NCBI GenBank assembly: GCA_001464955.1
Contig: LNEM01000024.1
Span: 186,001 to 250,000, forward strand
Origin: Rhizobiales bacterium Ga0077537
Lineage (GTDB): Bacteria > Pseudomonadota > Alphaproteobacteria > Rhizobiales > Hyphomicrobiaceae
Direction: 5' to 3'
Length of the DNA stretch: 64,000 nucleotides
Part shown: positions 36,523 to 44,637 of the stretch, one piece after another
How the letters are laid out: the number at the start of each line of letters is the position of its first letter
Position numbering within the stretch: the stretch's first letter is position 1
Program-made: the position numbers and the translations under genes
The notes under the pieces: model-generated
Database searches by the model: none
Told to the model about the DNA's origin: nothing
Seen by the model: the letters and a program-made list of their open reading frames with translations, nothing else

Positions 36523-36768
36523 TCAGCTGCAGAAGGCGTGGGCCTTGCGCACCCGCTCGCGCGAGGCCGGGAACTTGCCAAGCCGGTCGGCCGGCCTGAC
36601 CGGCCGCTTCACGAGTTCGCCGCCGCAATTGGGGCACGTGCCGCCCGGAAGCCGCGTTGCGACGCAGTCTGCACAGAATGTGCATTCGAACGAGCAGATC
36701 CGCGCCTCACCCGACTGGGGCGGCAGATCGCGATCGCAGCATTCGCAGTTCGGTTTCAGGGTGAGCAT
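36523..36768 (-). CDS. DUF1272-family zinc-ribbon protein
   Basis: 81 residues from the ATG at 36768, with GGAGAG seven bases upstream. A dense set of cysteines forms paired knuckles: CECCDRDLPP, ARICSFECTFCADCV and GTCPNCGGEL. This is the DUF1272 pattern and predicts zinc binding. Basic residues follow at the C-terminus. The function of the family is unknown. It is transcribed away from the inositol monophosphatase gene; the 220 bases between them hold no other gene. Confidence 0.8.
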   Translation of the reverse strand: MLTLKPNCECCDRDLPPQSGEARICSFECTFCADCVATRLPGGTCPNCGGELVKRPVRPADRLGKFPASRERVRKAHAFCS

Positions 36769-36988
36769 CGGCACTCTCCGTCCAGCCATCGTGCTTAATT
36801 TCGAGGAGAGACAGGACGCTGTCCATCGCGATCCGCCCGCGGCGACGCCCGCCGTCCGTCAAGGCGAAGCTTGCCAGCCGAGCCCCCCGGCTGATATTGC
36901 ACCGCATCATGATCGGCGGCGCCTTGAAGCCCGCCACACCGTCGGCAACGCAATTGGCGGCCCGGCAAACAACGAGAGAGTAGAGCCC

Positions 36989-37780
36989 ATGCCCGCGTCC
37001 GCACTCATGAACGTCATGGTCGCGGCCGTCCGCAAGGCTGGCCGGAGCCTCGCCCGCGATTTCGGCGAAGTCGAGCAGCTTCAGGTGTCCGTGAAGGGGC
37101 CGGCGAACTTCGTTTCAGCCGCCGATCACCGCGCCGAGGACATTCTTTACAACGAGTTGTCCCGCGCCCGCCACGGCTACGGCTTCCTGATGGAGGAGCG
37201 CGGCGCTGTCGAAGGCCCCGACAAGTCGCACCGCTGGATCGTCGATCCCCTGGACGGCACGACAAACTTCCTCCACGGCATCCCGCACTTCGCCATCTCC
37301 GTCGGCCTCGAACGTGAGGGCGAGATGGTGGCTGGCGTCATCTACAATCCCGCCTCGAACGACCTCTTCACGGCCGAAAAAGGCAAGGGTTCCTTCGTCA
37401 ACGACCGTCGCCTGCGCGTTGCCAACCGCCGCTCTCTGACCGACTGCGTGGTCGTGACCGGAATTCCTCACCGCGGCCGCCCCGGCCACAAGCGGTTCCT
37501 CGCCGAGTGCGGAGCGGTGATGGCGGAGACCTCGGGGGTACGGCGCTATGGCGCGGCGGCACTCGATCTCGCCTGGGTGGCGGCAGGCCGCTTCGATGCC
37601 TATTGGGAGCACGCCATCCAGCCGTGGGACATGGCGGCAGGCCTGCTGATGGTGCGCGAGGCCGGCGGCATCGTGTCGGATCTCGAAGGTCGCCAGGAGA
37701 TGTTCGGGACAGGTGGGATCATCGCGGGGAACGCCGCGATTCAAAAGCAACTTCTGGCATTGCTCCAGTCTGGCAGGTGA
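36989..37780 (+). CDS. suhB: Inositol monophosphatase-family protein
   Basis: 263 residues from the ATG at 36989; an in-frame extension back to 36344 is a read-through of noncoding and antisense sequence. The metal-binding motifs of the family are all there: LMEERG, WIVDPLDGTTNFLHG and AIQPWDMAAGLLMVREAGG. It hydrolyses inositol-1-phosphate and related sugar phosphates; in bacteria the SuhB member also affects rRNA processing. It is followed after 93 bases by the stator-like pair on the same strand. Confidence 0.9.
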   Translation: MPASALMNVMVAAVRKAGRSLARDFGEVEQLQVSVKGPANFVSAADHRAEDILYNELSRARHGYGFLMEERGAVEGPDKSHRWIVDPLDGTTNFLHGIPHFAISVGLEREGEMVAGVIYNPASNDLFTAEKGKGSFVNDRRLRVANRRSLTDCVVVTGIPHRGRPGHKRFLAECGAVMAETSGVRRYGAAALDLAWVAAGRFDAYWEHAIQPWDMAAGLLMVREAGGIVSDLEGRQEMFGTGGIIAGNAAIQKQLLALLQSGR

Positions 37781-37873
37781 TGCGTTGCGCCGGTCCCGGC
37801 GCACCTCTGCCATGTGGTGTTCTGCCATGATCGTGCGGTATCGTTCGAACCGGGACGCGACGGGAGACATGGC

Positions 37874-38920
37874 ATGGCGCGAGCACGAACAGCCGACGCT
37901 GCGGCACGCCCGCTATCGCGGACGATGAACACGCCGGGCACGTTCCTGCGCGGCATGCTGATCTTCATTGCCCTTGTCGGCTTCCTGATCGCGATCGTCG
38001 CCAAGGATCTGACGACGGCCTTCTGGAACAATCCGGCGTTGAACGGCCTGATTGTCGCGGTGCTGTTGATCGGCATTTTGCGAGCATTCGGTCAGGTCGT
38101 CCGTCTCTATCCGGAAGTTCGCTGGGTCAATGCCTTCCGCATCGCCGATCCCGGTCTCGCCATCGAGCACAAGCCTGTCCTGCTGGCGCCTATGGCGACC
38201 ATGCTGCGCGACCGCACCGGCACGCTTTCGCTCTCGGCGACCTCCATGCGCTCGATCATGGATTCGATCGGCGGTCGCCTCGACGAATCCCGCGAGACCG
38301 GCCGCTATCTGGTGGGCCTGCTGGTCTTCCTCGGCCTGCTCGGCACCTTCTGGGGCCTGCTCGAGACGATTCAGTCCGTCGGCAAGGCGATCAACACGCT
38401 GGATACCCGCCAGTCGGACAGCGTGCTCGTGTTCGAGGAGCTGAAGAACGGTCTGGCAGCTCCGCTTCGCGGCATGGGCACGGCGTTCTCGGCATCGTTG
38501 CTGGGCCTTGCGGGCTCTCTCGTGCTGGGCTTTCTCGAACTGCAGGCCGGCCACGCCCACAATCGGTTCTACAATGAACTTGAGGAGTGGCTGTCCGGGA
38601 TCACGGACCTGTCGCCGGCCCAGGGCCCCTCACCGGCATCCGATGCCGCGAGCCGTCACCTCCAGACGGCGATCTACGACTTGCAACGAGCGATCGCCGA
38701 CCTCGGAGCCCGCCTGCCGGCCGATGCCTCCGCCGCAAACACCGCCTCGACCGAGCAGCCGATCCGCGAACTCGCGCAGGGGATCGACCAGTTGGTCCGC
38801 CAGATGCGCTCCGAGCAGAAGGTCGTTCGCGAATGGGTGGATGAGCAGGCCGTCCGCCAGACGGAGGTCGCCGGCGTGCTGAAGGACCTCGCCCAGAGCC
38901 TCGCCCGCAGGGGCGCCTGA
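37874..38920 (+). CDS. MotA/TolQ/ExbB-family proton-channel protein
   Basis: 348 residues from the ATG at 37874, with GGGAGA six bases upstream. Four membrane segments: about 25-45, 55-75, the LVGLLVFLGLLGTFWGLLETI segment and the GMGTAFSASLLGLAGSLVLGF segment. The last two carry the conserved MotA/ExbB pore sequence. A C-terminal extension of about 100 residues after the last span is helical and polar. The next gene encodes a MotB/OmpA-like partner, four bases away. Together they would form an ion-driven stator; no flagellar, Ton or Tol genes are present to say what they energise. Confidence 0.82.
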   Translation: MARARTADAAARPLSRTMNTPGTFLRGMLIFIALVGFLIAIVAKDLTTAFWNNPALNGLIVAVLLIGILRAFGQVVRLYPEVRWVNAFRIADPGLAIEHKPVLLAPMATMLRDRTGTLSLSATSMRSIMDSIGGRLDESRETGRYLVGLLVFLGLLGTFWGLLETIQSVGKAINTLDTRQSDSVLVFEELKNGLAAPLRGMGTAFSASLLGLAGSLVLGFLELQAGHAHNRFYNELEEWLSGITDLSPAQGPSPASDAASRHLQTAIYDLQRAIADLGARLPADASAANTASTEQPIRELAQGIDQLVRQMRSEQKVVREWVDEQAVRQTEVAGVLKDLAQSLARRGA

Positions 38921-38923
38921 CCC

Positions 38924-39952
38924 ATGGCCCGCGGACGCTCACGTCGCGGAGGCGATCACGGCGAGTTCTGGCCGGGCTATGTCGACGTGCTGTCGACGTT
39001 GCTGCTGACCGTCACGTTTCTGATGTCGATCTTCATGATCTCGCAGTACTTCGTCGGCCAGGAATCATCCGGCAAGGACAACGCGCTCCGCCGCCTGAAC
39101 CGCCAGATCGCGGAGCTGACGAATCTTCTGTCGCTGGAGAAGGGCAAGGGAAAGTCGCTGGAGGACGAGTTGGCCTCGCTGAAGGCATCGCTTGCATCGG
39201 CCCTCGCAGAGAGCGAGCGCCTGAGCGGCGCCGCTGGCCTGGGCGATGAGCGCGTGCAGACCGCCGAGACCCGCATTTCCGAGCTGTCGAAGCAGCTGGG
39301 CGACGAAAAGAACCTCTCGGCCGATGCGCTCGCCAAGGTCGATCTCCTGAACCAGCAGCTGCTCGCCTTGCGCCGTCAGGTCGCGGCCCTGAACGAGGCC
39401 CTCCAGGCCGCCGAGGCGAAGGACAAGGACGCCCAGGCCCGCATCACGGATCTCGGAGCCCGCCTCAACCTCGTGCTGGCCCGGCAGGTCCAGGAGTTGC
39501 AGCGCTACCGCTCGGATTTCTTCGGCCGGCTGCGGGAGTTGCTGCGCGGTCGCAAGGACATCCGCGTCGTCGGCGACCGCTTCGTCTTCCAGTCCGAAGT
39601 GCTCTTTCCCTCGGGCCAGGCCCAGATGACGCCGGAAGGCCTCGGTGCCATCGACCAGCTCGCCCAGGCGATCGTCGAGGTCGAGCGTCAGATCCCCCCG
39701 GAGGTCGATTGGGTGATCCAGGTCGACGGCCACACCGATGCCCGGCCGATCGCGAGCCGCGAATTTCCCTCGAACTGGGAACTGTCGTCGGCACGCGCCA
39801 TCTCGGTGGTGAAGTACCTGATCAGCCGCGGCGTCGCCCCGAACCGCCTCGTCGCGGCCGGCTACGGCGAGTTTGCGCCCCTCGAAGCCGGCGACTCGGA
39901 TGAAGTCCTGCGCCGGAACCGCCGGATCGAACTCAAGCTGACCAGCCGCTGA
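38924..39952 (+). CDS. MotB/OmpA-domain peptidoglycan-binding protein
   Basis: 342 residues. A single N-terminal membrane segment (about 18-42) begins with GYVDVLSTLLLTVTFLMSIF, where Asp corresponds to the proton-binding Asp of MotB. A long coiled coil follows (about residues 55-185, Leu/Lys/Glu/Ala-rich). The C-terminal OmpA-like domain (about 215-342) has WVIQVDGHTDARPI and LSSARAISVVKYLISRGV, which bind peptidoglycan. The MotB-like layout fits a stator partner for the preceding gene, but the coiled coil is longer than in flagellar MotB. The stop is 16 bases from the ABC transporter stop on the other strand. Confidence 0.85.
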   Translation: MARGRSRRGGDHGEFWPGYVDVLSTLLLTVTFLMSIFMISQYFVGQESSGKDNALRRLNRQIAELTNLLSLEKGKGKSLEDELASLKASLASALAESERLSGAAGLGDERVQTAETRISELSKQLGDEKNLSADALAKVDLLNQQLLALRRQVAALNEALQAAEAKDKDAQARITDLGARLNLVLARQVQELQRYRSDFFGRLRELLRGRKDIRVVGDRFVFQSEVLFPSGQAQMTPEGLGAIDQLAQAIVEVERQIPPEVDWVIQVDGHTDARPIASREFPSNWELSSARAISVVKYLISRGVAPNRLVAAGYGEFAPLEAGDSDEVLRRNRRIELKLTSR

Positions 39953-39959
39953 TCTATTC

Positions 39960-39979
39960 GCGGCGCACTATTGTGCCGC
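39960..39979. terminator. Imperfect hairpin spanning a convergent stop region
   Basis: GCGG-C-GCAC / GTGCCGC pairs with one bulged base around a 4-base loop, in the 15-base gap between the stator gene and the ABC transporter gene, including the latter's stop codon. Weak evidence only. Confidence 0.25.
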
Positions 39980-41806
39980 TTCCGACCGGCCGAGTTGGAT
40001 TTCGGCAAGCCGCGCATAGAGGCCGCCCTTGGCAAGCAGGCTCTCGTGCGTCCCCTGCTCGACGATCCGGCCGTCGTCCATCACGACGATCCGGTCCGCC
40101 CGCAGCACCGTCGACAGCCGATGCGCGACGATCAGCGTCGTTCGCCCCTGCCGGAGCGCGTCGAGCGCACCCTGCACGGCCACTTCGCTTTCAGCGTCGA
40201 GCGCGCTGGTTGCCTCGTCGAGGAGCAGGATGGGCGCATCCCGAAGCACCGCCCGGGCGATGGCGATCCGCTGGCGCTGCCCTCCCGAGAGCTTGACCCC
40301 GCGCTCGCCGAGCGGCGTCGCGTAGCGCTGGGGAAGCGCCATGATGAAATCGTGGGCGTAGGCGGCCTTTGCGGCTCGCTCCACGTCGGCCTGGCTCGCA
40401 TCGGGCAGACCGTAACGGATATTCTCGGCGATCGAGTCAGCGAACAGCGCGACGTCCTGCGGCACGAGCGCGATCCGCTCCCGCACGGCCGCCGGGTCGG
40501 CATCGGTGAGCGGCACGCCATCGAGGCGGATCTGACCCGCATCCGGATCGTAGAAGCGAAGCGCCAACGCCAGAATGGTACTCTTTCCAGCCCCCGACGG
40601 GCCGACCAATGCCACGGTCTCGCCGGGCGCGATGGCCAGATTGAACTGCACGACGGACGGTTGATCACGTCGCGACGGATAGGCGAACCGCACCTGCTCG
40701 AACTGCAGACGGCCTTGCGGCGGCGTCGGGAGCGGCAAGGGATGTGGCGGCGCCACGATGTGTGGCGTCTCCTTGAGGATTTCGGTCAGCCGCTCGGCGG
40801 CGCCAGCGGCCTGCTGCAGCTCACCCCATACTTCTGAGAGGCCAGCGAGTGAGCTGCCCGCGAACACCGCGTAGAGCAGGAACTGGCTGAGTTCACCAGG
40901 AGTAAGTTGCCCCGCCACCACCAGCGATGCGCCATACCAGAGAACACCGACAAGCCCCGTGAACACGAGGAGGATCACGAGCGCCGTGAGCCCCGCGCGC
41001 GCCATCATCCGCGATCTGGCCGCGCTGAACGAGCGCTCGACGGCGACGTTGTAGCGACTGATGACGTGCGGTTCGGCGTTGGCCGCCTGCATCGTGCGAT
41101 GGGCGGAGAGGTTCTCGGCGGCGAACGCTGCAGCCTCAGCGAGCGTGTCCTGCGCCGAGCGCGACAGCCGCCGCACGCTACGCCCGTAGCCGACGAGAGG
41201 CAGAACGATCAGCGGAATGGCGACCAGCATGACACCGGCGAGCGTCCCGCTCGTCACGATCATCATCACCAGCGCGCCGCTGAGCATGATGGTGTTTCGG
41301 ACCGCCTGCGACGCAGCAGCCCCGGCCGCCCCGGTGATTTGGGTCGTATCGGCGGTGATCCGGCTCATCAGCTCACCCGAGCGCGTCACCTCGAAGTAGG
41401 GCGTTCCGAGGCCCGTCACGTGCACGAAGACACGCGACCTCAGGTTCGCGACGACCCGCTCGCCGATCCAGTTGACGGCATAGAAGCGCATGGCGCTGGC
41501 AACGGCGAGGGCCACGCCCAGCGCAAACAGCCCGATGAAGTACTGGTCGATGAGGTGTCCGCCGACCCCCGTGAAACCGCTGTCCACCATGCGTCGGATC
41601 GCGACCGGAACGGCCAGCAGGACCCCCGCAGAAACCACGAGCGAAACCGCCGCCAGCGCCAGCATCCCCTTGTAGTGGCTGATCTCGGCCAGCAGTGCGG
41701 CAAGCGGCTTGAGCGATTTCGCCTTGGCGGCGGCTTGGCTCTCGGCCACCGCCACGTCTTCGCTCTCGCCAGACCCTCTGATCACGAACGGCTCCTCGCG
41801 TCTCAT
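39968..41806 (-). CDS. ABC transporter, fused permease and ATP-binding protein
   Basis: 612 residues from the ATG at 41806. The first half is a six-span exporter-type membrane domain with the signature GTPYFEVTRSGELMSRITAD, and the second half is an ATPase with GPSGAGKST (Walker A), LSGGQRQRIAIARA (signature) and ILLLDEATSALD (Walker B), then the H-loop VAHRLSTVL. It is a homodimeric MsbA/LmrA-type exporter. Substrate unknown; lipid or peptide export is typical. The 252 bases between it and dnaJ hold no other feature I can support. Confidence 0.9.
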   Translation of the reverse strand: MRREEPFVIRGSGESEDVAVAESQAAAKAKSLKPLAALLAEISHYKGMLALAAVSLVVSAGVLLAVPVAIRRMVDSGFTGVGGHLIDQYFIGLFALGVALAVASAMRFYAVNWIGERVVANLRSRVFVHVTGLGTPYFEVTRSGELMSRITADTTQITGAAGAAASQAVRNTIMLSGALVMMIVTSGTLAGVMLVAIPLIVLPLVGYGRSVRRLSRSAQDTLAEAAAFAAENLSAHRTMQAANAEPHVISRYNVAVERSFSAARSRMMARAGLTALVILLVFTGLVGVLWYGASLVVAGQLTPGELSQFLLYAVFAGSSLAGLSEVWGELQQAAGAAERLTEILKETPHIVAPPHPLPLPTPPQGRLQFEQVRFAYPSRRDQPSVVQFNLAIAPGETVALVGPSGAGKSTILALALRFYDPDAGQIRLDGVPLTDADPAAVRERIALVPQDVALFADSIAENIRYGLPDASQADVERAAKAAYAHDFIMALPQRYATPLGERGVKLSGGQRQRIAIARAVLRDAPILLLDEATSALDAESEVAVQGALDALRQGRTTLIVAHRLSTVLRADRIVVMDDGRIVEQGTHESLLAKGGLYARLAEIQLGRSEAAQ

Positions 41807-42057
41807 GGCTCGGTCGGACGCCCCGGAACCGGCCTGATCGAATTTTGTCAGGTCTCGATGCACGAGCCCGGGCTTGCGCTCAAGTGCGCATATCGTGGCA
41901 AGGCCAGGGGAAAGGCCCCATGTGCCCGGTATCCGGTTGTGGGGGACGCGGATCTCGGCGTGCGTTCGACAAAATTGCGCCATAAGATTGCGGCCGTTGG
42001 CCCAGCGACGGACGTCTTCTGCGTGGATGGGTCCTGTGCGATACCCCGGGCGACACA

Positions 42058-42936
42058 ATGGCCGATGATCCCTATTCCGTTCTGGGCGTGGCGCGCACCG
42101 CCAGCGACGAGGATATTCGTCAGGCGTTTCGGAAACTGGCCAAACAGTTGCACCCCGACGTCAACCCCTCTGACGCCTCGGCGGGCGAGCGTTTCAGGCG
42201 GGCGTCGGCGGCCTACGAGATCCTCGGAGACCCCACCAAGCGGCAGGCCTACGACCGGGGCGAGATCGATGCGGCGGGCGAGCCGAGGCGCGCCTACCAG
42301 CATGCCGGCGGCCCCCGTGGCGGTGGTCCGGAATTCGGCTTCGGTGACATCTTCTCGGATCTGTTCAATCAGCCGGGCGCCCGGGGCCCGGGCGCGGGCT
42401 TCAGCCTGCGCGGCCAGGACATGCGCTACACGCTGGACGTGGACTTCCTCGAGGCGGTCCTCGGCACCAGGAAGCGCGTCACGATGCCCGAGGGCGGGCA
42501 ACTCGATCTCAACGTCCCCGAGGGCGTGATCGACGGCCAGGTTCTGCGCCTGAAAGGCAAGGGCAGTCCGGGCATCCGAGGCGGCGAGCCGGGCGACGCG
42601 TTGGTCGAGATCCGGGTTCGCCCTCATCCGCGGTTCAAGCGCGACGGCGACGACATCCTGGCCGATGTTCCGATCTCGATCGACGAGGCCGTCCTCGGCG
42701 GCAAGATCGAGGTCGAAACCGTGACCGGACGCGTCAGCCTCACTTTGCCGAAAGGAACCGGCTCGGGCCGGGCGTTCCGCATGAAGGGCAAGGGCGCCCG
42801 CAACACCGCCACCGGCGCCTACGGCGATCAGATCGTCACCGTTCGCATCGTGCTTCCCGAGACGATCGACGACAGCCTCGCCTATTTCCTCACCGAGTGG
42901 CGCAAGAAGCATGCCTATGACCCCGGCCGGACCTGA
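42058..42936 (+). CDS. DnaJ-family co-chaperone (CbpA type)
   Basis: 292 residues. J domain at residues ~3-70 with the HPD motif (LHPDVNPSD), then a Gly/Phe-rich linker and two beta-barrel C-terminal substrate domains (DVDFLEAVLGTRKRVTMPEGG and ISIDEAVLGGKIEVETVTG). There is no CxxCxGxG zinc-finger region, so it is a type II (CbpA-like) protein, which binds unfolded clients and stimulates Hsp70. The next gene begins inside its 3' end. Confidence 0.92.
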   Translation: MADDPYSVLGVARTASDEDIRQAFRKLAKQLHPDVNPSDASAGERFRRASAAYEILGDPTKRQAYDRGEIDAAGEPRRAYQHAGGPRGGGPEFGFGDIFSDLFNQPGARGPGAGFSLRGQDMRYTLDVDFLEAVLGTRKRVTMPEGGQLDLNVPEGVIDGQVLRLKGKGSPGIRGGEPGDALVEIRVRPHPRFKRDGDDILADVPISIDEAVLGGKIEVETVTGRVSLTLPKGTGSGRAFRMKGKGARNTATGAYGDQIVTVRIVLPETIDDSLAYFLTEWRKKHAYDPGRT

Positions 42937-43543
42937 TACCGCGACCGTCCGTCATGCTGGTCGCGCGGCCGGGTTCGCGATCCTCGGCCTTGCTCTGTCG
43001 ATGGGGAGCCCGGCAGCATCGCGTGATCGCTCGGATACGGCGATCACGTTCCGGGCAGAGGGTGTCGACCGCCTGGAGATCGTCGAGCGAGGCGCGAGCG
43101 TCGAACGGCTCGGCCAGGTGACACGCCGCGCGGTGTCCGATGTCGTGGTCCGCTTTCGGCCTTGGGCCGGCCGCTCGCTCGAAACCGCGCTCGCGGCTCC
43201 ACTCTCAACGCGCTATTCGGCGACAGCCACACAATTCGCCGCGGAGTTGATCGTCGTGGCCGCCGGTCGTATCCATCTCGAGGATCGCGCCGCATGCGGC
43301 GACTGGGTCGGCGATATCGCGATCTGTCGGACGGAGTGCGAAGGTGGCGCTTTCGCCATCTCGCGGCGTCGCCTCGGCAGCGAACCCGAATTCTCGTTGC
43401 TGCTGGGCCGATTGAAAGCCATGGCTGATGCTGGTTTCGGCGAGACCGTGAAGCTCGGGGCATGCGCCGACGACGACAAGCCGTCCGCGTTGGCGGTCGC
43501 CGGCGGCCGGGACGCCCTCGAGCTGACCCTGAAGCCCCGCTGA
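42911..43543 (+). CDS. Putative exported protein of unknown function
   Basis: 210 residues starting 26 bases before the DnaJ stop; a second in-frame ATG at 42917 is also possible. A hydrophobic stretch near residues 17-36 (GRAAGFAILGLALSMGSPAAS) looks like a signal peptide. The mature part has conserved-looking pairs of Cys (AACGDWVGDIAICRTECEGG and the KLGACADDD segment) that may form disulphides. No family is recognised. The overlap with dnaJ implies translational coupling. Confidence 0.6.
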   Translation: MPMTPAGPDTATVRHAGRAAGFAILGLALSMGSPAASRDRSDTAITFRAEGVDRLEIVERGASVERLGQVTRRAVSDVVVRFRPWAGRSLETALAAPLSTRYSATATQFAAELIVVAAGRIHLEDRAACGDWVGDIAICRTECEGGAFAISRRRLGSEPEFSLLLGRLKAMADAGFGETVKLGACADDDKPSALAVAGGRDALELTLKPR

Positions 43544-43615
43544 CGCGCCGCCGCCACGAAATTCAGAGCGCGATGGCGGAACCGCCCGCGCCCGAGACAG
43601 AGAAGGACCCATCGT

Positions 43616-44548
43616 ATGACTGGAACATCGACCGGAACACCCCTGAGTGGCGTGCTGCCCATTGCGCCGACACCCTTTCTGGACAACGGCGACCTCGATC
43701 TGGAGGGCATGCGCCGCGTCCTCGACTGCATGATTGATCAGGGCGTCGACGGGATCTGTATCCTGGCGAACTACTCCGAGCAGTTTGCGCTGACCGACAG
43801 CGAGCGCCAGACCCTCCTCGAATTGTCGACGGCCCATGTCGCGGGTAGCGTGCCGGTCATCGCGACCATCAGCCATTTCTCGACCCGCATCGCAGCCGAG
43901 CGCGCCCGGCAGTCGGCCAGCGCCGGCGCGGCCATGGTCATGATGATGCCGCCCTATCACGGCGTCGGATTGCGCGCCGACGAGGACGGCATGCTCGAGC
44001 ACTTCCAGCACGTGGCCGAAGCCGGCCGCTTGCCGATCATGGTCCAGGATGCGCCGCTCGCGGGCGTTCCCCTCTCGGTCCAGTTCCTCGTCCGGCTTGC
44101 GCGCACGATCCCGCTCGTCCGCTATTTCAAGATCGAGGTCCCCGGCACCGCGAACAAGTTGCGTGCCCTGATCGCCGCCGGCGGTGACGCGATCGAAGGT
44201 CCGTTCGACGGCGAGGAAGGCATCACCCTGCTCGCTGATCTCGACGCCGGTGCCACCGGCACCATGACGAGCGCGCTTTACCCCGACCTCGTGAAGCCCA
44301 TCGTCGAGGCGCATCGTGAGGGTCGCCGAGAGGAGGCGCGGGCGGCCTATGCCCGGCTGCTCCCACTCATCAACTTCGAGAACCGACAGTGCGGCCTCCG
44401 AGCCACCAAGACGGTGATGATGGAAGGCGGTGTCATCCGCTCCGACCATGTCCGTCATCCGCAGATGCCGTTGCCACGCGAAACCCGCAACGAACTGATG
44501 GAACTCGTGCGCGAGGCGCGCCCTCTTGCCCTCACGTGGGGCAAATAA
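43616..44548 (+). CDS. Dihydrodipicolinate synthase (DapA)-family class I aldolase/dehydratase
   Basis: 310 residues with an intact TIM-barrel aldolase signature: the LPIAPTPFLDNGDLD start, the Tyr in MMPPYHGVG, and the Schiff-base lysine in RYFKIEVPGT. Tyr and Lys are the residues of the DapA mechanism. The sequence between resembles sugar-acid dehydratases and KDG/KDA-type aldolases, and a true DapA is typically shorter in the C-terminal region (family knowledge). The substrate is probably a 2-keto-3-deoxy acid but is unproven. Ends 89 bases before pepN. Confidence 0.8.
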   Translation: MTGTSTGTPLSGVLPIAPTPFLDNGDLDLEGMRRVLDCMIDQGVDGICILANYSEQFALTDSERQTLLELSTAHVAGSVPVIATISHFSTRIAAERARQSASAGAAMVMMMPPYHGVGLRADEDGMLEHFQHVAEAGRLPIMVQDAPLAGVPLSVQFLVRLARTIPLVRYFKIEVPGTANKLRALIAAGGDAIEGPFDGEEGITLLADLDAGATGTMTSALYPDLVKPIVEAHREGRREEARAAYARLLPLINFENRQCGLRATKTVMMEGGVIRSDHVRHPQMPLPRETRNELMELVREARPLALTWGK

Positions 44549-44637
44549 GCGCCTGACGTCGGCAGTCGGCCACCTTGTACCGAGGGCAGCACCCCGCCAT
44601 AAAGGGTCGACGAGCAACGATCCAGGAGCAGCGCACC

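Noticed and set aside
37874-39952. Zorya defence system (ZorA/ZorB)
   Set aside because: Membrane pair architecture is similar, but no ZorC/ZorD/ZorE-like effector genes flank it; neighbours are suhB and an ABC exporter.
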